Shown here: one piece after another, positions 1 through 6,228 of the stretch
Numbering within the stretch: position 1 is the stretch's first letter
Layout of the letters: each line of letters begins with the position of its first letter
NCBI GenBank assembly: GCA_017858295.1
Contig: JAFMBU010000096.1
Coordinates: 1 to 6,283 of the forward strand
Source of the DNA: Porticoccaceae bacterium
GTDB taxonomy: Bacteria; Pseudomonadota; Gammaproteobacteria; Pseudomonadales; Porticoccaceae
DNA length: 6,283 nt
Direction of reading: 5' to 3'
Made by a program: the position numbers and the translations under genes
Notes under the pieces: generated by a model
Databases searched by the model: none
What the model was told of the DNA's origin: nothing
Seen by the model: the letters and a program-made list of their open reading frames with translations, nothing else

Positions 1-585
1 CAGCACTACTCTGGCTATTTCTCTTGCGCAAGTTGGCTTGCCAAATTGATCATTAACCACATGCAGCTGCTCTCGGCTTGAGCCAAGCTGCAACATGGTC
101 CTGACAAAATTGTGCCCAAACTCCGAGAAAACCCAGCTGACACGAAAGATTAGGTGTTTGTTGCAGTGTTGCTGTACCGCCTGTTCGCCGGCTAATTTAC
201 TGGCGCCATAAACACTTAGAGGGTTCGTTGGATCAGCTTCTGTCCATGGGCCATGCTTGTGACCATCAAATACGCAGTCTGTGGAAAAGTGAATTAATGG
301 AATATCGAAATCCTGACACACTTGCGCAAGATTAGCCGGACCCAGTTGATTAATTCGATAGGCTGCTTCAGTCTCAGTTTCGGCAAGATCAACCTGAGTA
401 TAGGCGGCGGTATTAATCACAAAATCCGGCTGCTCTTGGGTGATTAGCCGCCGGACATTATCCATGTCTGTGATATCGAGTTCGCTGCGACTGCAGGCGA
501 CAAAGACAATATCGGGTTGGCGTTTAAGCTCTTGGACAAAGGCTTGTCCCAACTGCCCTGCGGCGCCAGAAATTAATAGTTTCAA
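1..585 (-). CDS. rfbD: dTDP-4-dehydrorhamnose reductase RfbD/RmlD, N-terminal part (cut by window edge)
   Basis: This enzyme carries out the last step of dTDP-L-rhamnose synthesis in the cytoplasm: NAD(P)H-dependent reduction of dTDP-4-dehydro-L-rhamnose. Translating the minus strand from a TTG at 583-585 gives 195 uninterrupted codons to the left edge. The family is usually near 290-300 residues, so about 100 are missing. Visible short-chain dehydrogenase features are the Rossmann glycine motif SGAAGQLG (residues 6-13), NTAAYTQVD (58-66), STDCVFDG (101-108), the catalytic pair Y126xxxK130 in YGASKLAGE, RVSWVFS (148-154), and DQFGKPT (179-185). The start is TTG because no in-frame ATG precedes the glycine motif, KLLISGAAG follows at the normal distance, and TAAGGAG lies 8 bases upstream. 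The start overlaps the rfbC stop by four bases (TTGA), suggesting translational coupling. One oddity is Cys104, where this motif normally has Tyr (STDYVFDG). The family call is near certain. Confidence 0.95.
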   Translation of the reverse strand, partial: MKLLISGAAGQLGQAFVQELKRQPDIVFVACSRSELDITDMDNVRRLITQEQPDFVINTAAYTQVDLAETETEAAYRINQLGPANLAQVCQDFDIPLIHFSTDCVFDGHKHGPWTEADPTNPLSVYGASKLAGEQAVQQHCNKHLIFRVSWVFSEFGHNFVRTMLQLGSSREQLHVVNDQFGKPTCAREIARVVL

Positions 586-1118
586 ACGTCCAACTCCTTA
601 AAACGCAGCCCCACCTTATCTTTGGCCGATAACAACGGATTCGCGAGGGGCCACTCGATGCCGATATCTGGATCATTCCAGATCAAGCAGCCTTCATCGC
701 TTGGATCATAGTAGTCTGTGCACTTATATTCAAAGTCGGCGCTCTCCGAAGTAACCACAAATCCATGGGCCAGCCCCGGTGGTAGCCACAGTTGGCGGTG
801 ATTGTCCTCTGATAGCCAAACGCCAGCCCAATTGCCAAAAGTCGGGGAGTCTCTGCGCAGGTCAACAGCCACATCAAAAACCTCTCCCCGCACCACACGC
901 ACTAACTTGCCTTGCGGTTTGGTTTTTTGAAAGTGTAAGCCTCGCAAGACTCCCTTGGTGGATCTAGAGTGATTATCCTGCACAAAAGGCCCCTCGATTC
1001 CAGCTTGATCCAAGTATCGCTGCGTCTGGTAGGTTTCGAGAAAGAAACCCCGTGAATCACCAAACACCACAGGCTCAATGATCACCGCGCCGTTAATCTG
1101 CGTATTTATAATGTTCAT
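582..1118 (-). CDS. rfbC: dTDP-4-dehydrorhamnose 3,5-epimerase RfbC/RmlC
   Basis: This cytoplasmic enzyme epimerises C3 and C5 of dTDP-4-keto-6-deoxy-D-glucose to give dTDP-4-dehydro-L-rhamnose, the substrate of RfbD encoded just downstream. The product is 178 residues, close to the usual 180-185, and is a single cupin-type beta-barrel. Family landmarks are GDSRGFFLETY (20-30), the GVLRGLHFQ block (56-64) with the catalytic base H62, K71 in PQGKLVRVVRGEVFDVAVDLR, the cupin stretch WLPPGLAHGFVV (111-122), and EYKCTDYYDP (130-139), whose Y131 is the likely catalytic acid. The terminal LLSAKD supplies the conserved Asp167. The ATG start overlaps the rfbA stop by four bases (ATGA), and GAGGG lies 6 bases upstream of it. 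No damage is visible. All expected active-site residues are present, so the protein should be functional. Confidence 0.97.
   Translation of the reverse strand: MNIINTQINGAVIIEPVVFGDSRGFFLETYQTQRYLDQAGIEGPFVQDNHSRSTKGVLRGLHFQKTKPQGKLVRVVRGEVFDVAVDLRRDSPTFGNWAGVWLSEDNHRQLWLPPGLAHGFVVTSESADFEYKCTDYYDPSDEGCLIWNDPDIGIEWPLANPLLSAKDKVGLRFKELDV
594..600 (-). promoter_or_regulatory. Ribosome-binding site for rfbD
   Basis: The minus strand reads TAAGGAG here, a strong match to the anti-Shine-Dalgarno complement. It sits 8 bases before the TTG start of rfbD, inside the last codons of rfbC. It is what supports the non-ATG start. Confidence 0.75.
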
Positions 1119-2029
1119 CTATATCCCTCGAGAACTCGCTGAAGGTATTGTCCATAACCGGTTTTCTGCAGCGCCTCGGCTTGCCTTTGTAAGCGCTCTG
1201 CACAGATCCAGCCATTGCCAAAGGCAATTTCTTCAAGGCAGGCGACCTTTAATCCCTGGCGATGTTCAATGGTCTGGACAAACTGGCCGGCTTCGAGCAA
1301 TGAGTCATGGGTGCCGGTGTCGAGCCAGGCAAAGCCGCGCCCAAGCTGACTCACGTTTAGGTCGCCACGCTGCAAATAGGCATTATTAATCCCGGTAATC
1401 TCAAGCTCACCACGAGCTGATGGCCGGATGGTTTTGGCTATATCGATCACATCATTGTCGTAAAAATAGAGCCCAGTCACTGCGTATCTGGATTTTGGAA
1501 TGGAGGGTTTTTCTTCGATACTGACTGCCAACCCATTAGTATCGAACTCCACAACACCGAAGCGCTCTGGATCATTGACATGGTAGGCAAAGACAGTGGC
1601 GCCCTGCTGTTGGCTGGCGGCAGCGGCCAGCTTTTCACTAAAGTGTTGACCGTAAAAAATATTGTCACCCAGTACCAGAGCCACATTGTCATCACCAATA
1701 AACTCTTCACCGATAAGAAATGCCTGGGCTAGACCGTCTGGAGAAGGCTGCTCTGCATAGCTGAGAGTAATGCCAAATTGGCTGCCATCTCCGAGCATGC
1801 GCTGAAAGCCGGGAAGATCGTTTGGCGTAGAAATAATCAGAATATCGCGAATGCCTGCCAGCATTAAGACCGACAGTGGATAATAAATCATCGGCTTGTC
1901 ATAGACTGGCAATAGCTGCTTCGAGGCTGCCAGGGTGATGGGATGTAGTCTTGTGCCTGAACCACCGGCCAAGACTATTCCCTTGTAACAGGTTGTCGAG
2001 AGATGCTGTTTTGCTGCAACATTATCCAT
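1115..2029 (-). CDS. rfbA: Glucose-1-phosphate thymidylyltransferase RfbA/RmlA
   Basis: This enzyme makes dTDP-glucose and pyrophosphate from glucose-1-phosphate and dTTP, the entry step of the dTDP-L-rhamnose pathway, in the cytoplasm. The product is 304 residues. It has the nucleotidyltransferase signature GIVLAGGSGTRLHPIT (17-32), KQLLPVYDKPMIYYPL (37-52), EQPSPDGLAQAF (93-104), LGDNIFYG (120-127) with the metal-binding Asp122, EEKP (171-174), VTGLYFYD (183-190), and WLDTGTH (234-240) with the second metal Asp236. The C-terminal helical part (EERQ-like EHRQGLKVACLEEIAFGNGWI, then GYGQYL) is typical of the allosteric tetrameric bacterial enzyme. About 14 residues precede the usual N-terminus, which normally begins one to three residues before the KGIVLAGG motif. 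No in-frame ATG, GTG or TTG lies closer, and an in-frame TAA lies just upstream, so this ATG is the best start. The motif usually written EITD reads EITG here (residues 209-212). It opens the rml cluster after a 96-base spacer. Confidence 0.97.
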   Translation of the reverse strand: MDNVAAKQHLSTTCYKGIVLAGGSGTRLHPITLAASKQLLPVYDKPMIYYPLSVLMLAGIRDILIISTPNDLPGFQRMLGDGSQFGITLSYAEQPSPDGLAQAFLIGEEFIGDDNVALVLGDNIFYGQHFSEKLAAAASQQQGATVFAYHVNDPERFGVVEFDTNGLAVSIEEKPSIPKSRYAVTGLYFYDNDVIDIAKTIRPSARGELEITGINNAYLQRGDLNVSQLGRGFAWLDTGTHDSLLEAGQFVQTIEHRQGLKVACLEEIAFGNGWICAERLQRQAEALQKTGYGQYLQRVLEGYR

Positions 2030-2125
2030 AGATTATTCACAAATCCTTTGCGATTATTTGGCATCCTGCTTATAGATTTATCTAACCGCTACTACTTGGG
2101 TCAGCTTTTTTATAAGTGGTGTTTA
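2030..2125 (-). other. 96-base spacer between the wzi-like gene and rfbA
   Basis: This A/T-rich spacer is the largest gap between genes in the window. It holds the stem-loop near rfbA, a short inverted repeat (TAGAT-AA-ATCTA on the minus strand) and TATAAG, which resembles a -10 box. I found no convincing -35 element at the right distance. There is no GC-rich hairpin followed by T residues, so no intrinsic terminator is supported and read-through from the upstream genes is plausible. An internal promoter for the rml genes is possible but not shown. Confidence 0.4.
2037..2053 (-). promoter_or_regulatory. Small stem-loop presenting the rfbA ribosome-binding core
   Basis: Read on the minus strand, TCGCAAA and TTTGTGA can pair over 7 positions (one is a G-U pair in RNA), leaving GGA as a three-base loop. 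The only Shine-Dalgarno-like string before rfbA, AAAGGA (2044-2049), is part of this structure. Its linear distance to the ATG is 14 bases, longer than usual. Folding would leave only ATAATCT between the stem and the start codon. The pairing is visible in the sequence; any regulatory role is inference, and a short A/U-rich stem like this can arise by chance. Confidence 0.3.
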
Positions 2126-3652
2126 TTAAAAATTATAGTCAACAGATGCCGCGAAACGCAGCTTATTTTCTTGGCGGCCAAACTCATCAACCAGTCTATC
2201 GGTGTAGCGTCCTTCAATTTTCAGATCTCCCCACTCAAAGGCACGCTGCCATTTTGTCGACAGGGAATTAAAACGACTGCCCTCTGTCGTGATGGAATGC
2301 CTTGAGGGCGCGCCACTGTCGAGGCTGTCGACATTTAACTCACCGCTGCTAAAACGAGCTTCGATACTGTCACCATTGTTTAAATAGCCTATAGCACCAA
2401 TGCTGGTTACAGTTGAATCGTTATCCCAAGTTGAACCAATTGATCGCCCCTGATAGCGATAACCAGTATGGTAAATATGGTGATTGTAGAGCACGTTATA
2501 GCGCTGGGATGAGGAGTTAGTGCTGGTGTCGTCATACTCAATAAAACCAATACCTTCGAACCAATCACTCTGAAGGCTCAACTGTAGGCCCAATTGACTG
2601 GCATTTTTAGCTGGCAGCCCACCAGCTTCGTCTTCACCCACTCTCTGGCCGTAAAGCGACGCATTAAACCAGGGCATATCCCAACGAAAATCGATACCAC
2701 CTAACTGATTGCCCGGCTCGTCTGCTTTGCATGAGGGGTGCCCACAGTTGTCCGCGAGACCAGTGACTAATTCGAAGAAACTTTTCGCACTCTGAGGCCG
2801 CCCCTCGCCGCCCCACTGAGCAGAGCGGCGCAGATTGATTTCGAGACTTTGCAGTGGGCGTAAGCCAACACTCATACCCACTAACTTGGCGTTATTTATA
2901 TGGCGTTTGTCATCAAGCTTGGAGATAAACAGATTGGTCGTCCAGGGTCCCAGATGTTTTAAGACAGGCCACTGGGAAGGCTCGGAATAATTGCGCTGCA
3001 GGGTTAGACCAGGTGTTGGCCGCGCATTATTACTGAGAATTAAATTGCTGTTCCAGCCCGGCCCCCACCATTTTTCGCTGTTGCCGACTATGGCAATCCA
3101 GTTGCCCCAAACTACACCAAAGTAACTGTTGTCGTAGTGGGTTTGCTCATCGTCCCAGGGATTCGCGGTTCTGCTGATTTCCAAGTTGTAAGCAAGATGC
3201 TCGGTCATTCCACTGCGACTTAAGGTTATTTGAGCTTCATCGCGACTACTGTCACCAAACTGCCGCAACAGCTGTGATTGGTTTGCCACTGAAAGTGCCA
3301 GAGACTGATGTGGATGATTAACTCTTGTGGCACGCTGGCCAGCCCTTAGCACTCGGGCAAGGCTATTTTGCAGCTCTCGGCTCAGCGCCTTTGCTGCACT
3401 CTCGCGATGCTCCAGATCGTTGAGAATAGCTGACCACATCAATGGCCAGGTATTGATTGGTACTTGAATGACTCCTGCTCTGGACAGCCGCTCAATATCC
3501 GCCCGCAACGGTGCGTTGCCTGTATCGAGCCAAGGCTCTGCCTTGGCACAGAGACTAAAAAAGCTCAGCAGCAAGACTAAAACCACTGCTTTATTACAGC
3601 TGTTACCAAAACCGCCTGTGCTTACACCGCCTGATCGATCAATGATCAACAT
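2126..3652 (-). CDS. Capsule assembly Wzi family outer-membrane protein
   Basis: Wzi proteins are outer-membrane beta-barrels that bind exported capsular polysaccharide and help fix it to the cell surface. The 508-residue product is close in size to E. coli Wzi (about 480). Its N-terminus has a polar stretch, a hydrophobic core VVLVLLLSFFSLC (23-35) and a signal peptidase I site AKA (36-38) before EPW. A helical section follows, with DTGNAPLRADIERL (43-56), typical of bacterial Wzi-like proteins. The central block NSEKWWGPGWNSNLILSNNARP (191-212) is the most recognisable family signature. The remainder alternates short aromatic-rich strands and polar loops, and the protein ends in SVDYNF, with the terminal Phe expected for BAM-assembled barrels. 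Cys303 and Cys308 lie close together in NCGHPSCKADEPGN, probably a loop. The ATG is supported by AAAAGGA 8 bases upstream. It follows the export gene by 68 bases, fitting a shared transcript and role. Family assignment is from remembered sequence patterns. Confidence 0.88.
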   Translation of the reverse strand: MLIIDRSGGVSTGGFGNSCNKAVVLVLLLSFFSLCAKAEPWLDTGNAPLRADIERLSRAGVIQVPINTWPLMWSAILNDLEHRESAAKALSRELQNSLARVLRAGQRATRVNHPHQSLALSVANQSQLLRQFGDSSRDEAQITLSRSGMTEHLAYNLEISRTANPWDDEQTHYDNSYFGVVWGNWIAIVGNSEKWWGPGWNSNLILSNNARPTPGLTLQRNYSEPSQWPVLKHLGPWTTNLFISKLDDKRHINNAKLVGMSVGLRPLQSLEINLRRSAQWGGEGRPQSAKSFFELVTGLADNCGHPSCKADEPGNQLGGIDFRWDMPWFNASLYGQRVGEDEAGGLPAKNASQLGLQLSLQSDWFEGIGFIEYDDTSTNSSSQRYNVLYNHHIYHTGYRYQGRSIGSTWDNDSTVTSIGAIGYLNNGDSIEARFSSGELNVDSLDSGAPSRHSITTEGSRFNSLSTKWQRAFEWGDLKIEGRYTDRLVDEFGRQENKLRFAASVDYNF

Positions 3653-3720
3653 ATATTAAGTCCTTTTATCTAGCTCCCTTGTGCATTTCCTTTTTACACG
3701 CGTCCTTTTAACTAACTAGC
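3653..3720 (-). other. 68-base spacer between the export gene and the wzi-like gene
   Basis: On the minus strand TAAAAGGAC occurs twice (3702-3710 and 3660-3668), with the similar TAAAAAGGAA between them (3687-3696), so three Shine-Dalgarno-like strings sit in 68 bases. Only the last is correctly placed for a gene. An A/T inverted repeat, TTTTAA with TTAAAA (3706-3726), spans the stop codon of the export gene but lacks a GC-rich stem and a T run, so I do not call a terminator. A seven-codon frame (3666-3686, encoding MHKGAR) lies in the spacer with a poorly spaced AAGGAA, and I do not call it a gene. Confidence 0.45.
3661..3667 (-). promoter_or_regulatory. Ribosome-binding site for the wzi-like gene
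   Basis: The minus strand reads AAAAGGA, 8 bases before the ATG at 3650-3652. This supports a start that gives the signal peptide a rather long polar n-region of about 20 residues. Confidence 0.65.
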
Positions 3721-6222
3721 TTAAAAGCTATTAATCGCAGCTGCACCCAGCGCCAATTGATAGATTACTGCACTGGCTTCGCCCCATACGGTCAGAGCAC
3801 GACGGCGATCTACATCCAGGGGTACAATAATCGTATCTCCCGGCTCAATATTGGCTCGGCGATGCCGAAACCATCCTGAGCGTCGCGGCACTACTACAGA
3901 ACCATCGGCTTTCACCACATAGATGCGTTTTTTATCCCCATGACGATTTATACCGCCGCTAAGTTCAATATAATCGGTAATATCCAAGCGCTTGTTAAAT
4001 AGATGGGCCGAAGAGTGCTGAACCTCTCCCAGCACAGAAATTTCTTGGCGATACTCTGGAATCACCAATAGATCGCCGTCTTTTAGGCTGACATCATCCA
4101 TAGAGCCATCGAGTATGGCGCCGAGGTTAACAACTAAACGTCCCAAAGCTTCGGTTGCATCAAGCTGCTCCAATATACGGGTCGAACTATCTGCTCCCCC
4201 CGACTTTCCCTCATTGGCCTTCTCTAAGCCACTTGCAGCGACCTCTGCACGAAGGCGCTGGCGTAAACCTGCCAACTGCTTGGCTTCTTGATCACGCAAA
4301 TCATTGCGGGTAAAGACTGCCGCGTCCATATGGGCCAGCTCAGTCGCCCCCCCGGCGCGGGCTACCACTTGGGCCAAGGTCTCGCCGCGTTTAAAGGTGT
4401 AAACACCGGGAAACCTAACCTCACCTCTTATTTCTATGCTCAGGTTTTCGCGAAATTCAGGAATACTGCGCACAGAAATTGAGTCATAGGGGGACAGTTG
4501 CGGATCTTTTTCAGGGTCTTTAAACGCATCACTGAGAGTGATACTGAAATGGTCAGAGGCAGTCTTTTCGATATTGCTAAAGTCATAGCGCGACAGCTCA
4601 ACTACCTGCGTATAAGCCTCTTCACTTAACCCTCCAGCTGCGGCGATCAATTGGGTGACTGTCATGCCTTTGGTCAGCGGATATTCCCCCGGTGAGCGCA
4701 CGGTGCCATTAATGCTTGCAATGCGCGCCATCTCTCCTGACCTCGCCTGCAAGCGCAACTCTTCCGCCAAATCTTGCATCAGAGCGGCACGATTCTTTTC
4801 ATTAGAAAAAACAATCAGTTGATCCCTAGGGAAAAACTCAATGTTAAATTCACTCTGAGGGTTGGCAAGTACAGCCCCCAAGTCGACAAAGATCGGTTCA
4901 ATTTTTCCCACTGGCGGTAACTCACGCCGTATCAAGGCAAAGTCCAAATCCACATCGGGCTTAAGCGCTTTTATATTTTTCACTACATCGGATATACGCA
5001 GACCATCACGCCATAAAAACTCACCTGGGTAGTGGACATGGCCGGAGAGCGTCACGATCAGCTCTTGCTGCTCGACGGTTGTATCAATAGTCAACCGATC
5101 GCCACTTTTGATCGGTGTATTTTTTCCCTTCACGCTAGTCAGATCCAGATCCAGGACCTGCATAAATCCGCCGTTGCCAACTCGAGAAATACGCGCGCTC
5201 TGACTAAAGGCATTGGGCTCAAGCCCACCAGCAAGTTCTACCAGCTGCTGTGCAGTTAGCTTGCCCTTTAACTCATAAATTGCTGGTCGGCGCACAGCAC
5301 CATCCACTGAAGCAGTTTGTTTCACCGTGGGAATATAAATCGCATCCCCGGATTGCAGCTGAGCATCTTTGGAGGTATCGCCGCTCAGCAACAGATCATA
5401 GAGATCGAGAGTCGAGATAAGCTTGCCACCGCGCTTTAACTGCAGATTGCGCAGCGAGGCAATATCACTGAGCCCGCCTGATAAAAACAGCGCATTGGTA
5501 ATGGTTGACAGTGCGGAGATGGTATAGGTGCCAGGCTTATACGCTTCACCGAGCATAAACACCTGTATGGAGCGCAGTTCACCCAAGCTAATACTCGCCT
5601 GAACCCCGAGCATCTCGTGTTCAATACGCTGTTGCAATAACTGCCTAGCATCACTAAAGGTCATGCCAGCAAGCTTGATCGGCCCCAAATGGGGGAAATC
5701 AATCGAACCATTGCGGCTGATCTCAAGACTGTGGGAGTCATTGAGTTTGCCGTAGAAGCCCAACTCTATGGTATCACCGGGACCAAGCAGATAATCTGGA
5801 GAAACCGGGATGCGCGACGCCTGTTCAAAATCACTGGGTTCACCGGCAAAAAGATCGTAGCCAAACGGCTGCAGTGGACCTCTTTCCCCGGGATATTGGG
5901 GTTGGAGTGGTTTATCTGGGAGAGCCTGTTTAGTGGTTACGGCAGATTGTTTCTCTTGGCGTGGCGTAACCAGTGGTTCTTCTGGCTGCTGATCACCGGA
6001 AAATTCAATCAAATTTAGACTGCCGCAGAGCTTGTCGAGATCATAGCCTGCGGTTTTAGCCAGTCTTTTTTCCTTCTCGCCAATACTGCTGCACAGCTCT
6101 CGCGCCTCTTGCAGACCCTCACTGGCCGCCTCAAGAGATACCTGTTGCGCCTGCCCTGCCGTACAAAATGACATCAGTGCGATGCCAAGGTAGCGCAAAA
6201 AAAAGCTGTGGCTATTGTTCAT
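3721..6222 (-). CDS. Large Wza-related polysaccharide export protein with multiple SLBB domains
   Basis: Proteins of this family form the periplasm-to-outer-membrane channel that exports capsular or exopolysaccharide. From the ATG at 6220-6222 the product has 833 residues, over twice E. coli Wza (about 380). It has a signal peptide (hydrophobic core about residues 10-22, GQA before QQVS), a charged N-terminal region with Cys44 and Cys66, and a proline-rich linker. The poly-export domain (about 141-225) opens PDYLLGPGDTIELGFYGK. Six SLBB-like repeats follow, each with a G-x-V-x-x-P-G-x-Y-like start and usually an AGGL-like turn: about 218-299, 302-380, 387-473, 501-585, 594-724 and 727-802. 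The fifth carries a helical, charged insertion (about 643-689). The C-terminus (808-833, ALTVWGEASAVIYQLALGA...) is hydrophobic and could be the membrane-crossing helix. Cys20 is preceded by MSF, not a lipobox, so lipidation, usual for Wza, is not predicted. A start 11 codons earlier is open but has no ribosome-binding site. Confidence 0.93.
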   Translation of the reverse strand: MNNSHSFFLRYLGIALMSFCTAGQAQQVSLEAASEGLQEARELCSSIGEKEKRLAKTAGYDLDKLCGSLNLIEFSGDQQPEEPLVTPRQEKQSAVTTKQALPDKPLQPQYPGERGPLQPFGYDLFAGEPSDFEQASRIPVSPDYLLGPGDTIELGFYGKLNDSHSLEISRNGSIDFPHLGPIKLAGMTFSDARQLLQQRIEHEMLGVQASISLGELRSIQVFMLGEAYKPGTYTISALSTITNALFLSGGLSDIASLRNLQLKRGGKLISTLDLYDLLLSGDTSKDAQLQSGDAIYIPTVKQTASVDGAVRRPAIYELKGKLTAQQLVELAGGLEPNAFSQSARISRVGNGGFMQVLDLDLTSVKGKNTPIKSGDRLTIDTTVEQQELIVTLSGHVHYPGEFLWRDGLRISDVVKNIKALKPDVDLDFALIRRELPPVGKIEPIFVDLGAVLANPQSEFNIEFFPRDQLIVFSNEKNRAALMQDLAEELRLQARSGEMARIASINGTVRSPGEYPLTKGMTVTQLIAAAGGLSEEAYTQVVELSRYDFSNIEKTASDHFSITLSDAFKDPEKDPQLSPYDSISVRSIPEFRENLSIEIRGEVRFPGVYTFKRGETLAQVVARAGGATELAHMDAAVFTRNDLRDQEAKQLAGLRQRLRAEVAASGLEKANEGKSGGADSSTRILEQLDATEALGRLVVNLGAILDGSMDDVSLKDGDLLVIPEYRQEISVLGEVQHSSAHLFNKRLDITDYIELSGGINRHGDKKRIYVVKADGSVVVPRRSGWFRHRRANIEPGDTIIVPLDVDRRRALTVWGEASAVIYQLALGAAAINSF

Positions 6223-6228
6223 AAACTG

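Noticed and set aside
1078..1389. 103-codon plus-strand open frame opposite rfbA and rfbC
   Set aside because: It is antisense to two enzymes with intact motifs, and the Arg- and Ser-rich translation is typical of a shadow frame.
2030..2125. Sigma-70 promoter for the rml genes (TATAAG as -10)
   Set aside because: No hexamer resembling TTGACA is found 16-18 bases upstream; the CTGACC present does not give a proper spacing with any good -10 box.
2003..2305. 100-codon plus-strand frame across the spacer before rfbA
   Set aside because: It covers the only real spacer but extends into the wzi-like gene and into rfbA in antisense, shows no domain and has no clear ribosome-binding site.
3706..3726. 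Terminator after the export gene (TTTTAA...TTAAAA inverted repeat)
   Set aside because: The stem is only A/T, has a bulge and a tiny loop, and no T run follows on the transcribed strand.
5689..6018. 109-codon plus-strand open frame opposite the export gene
   Set aside because: It lies wholly antisense to strongly recognised SLBB/poly-export coding sequence and its translation resembles no family I know.
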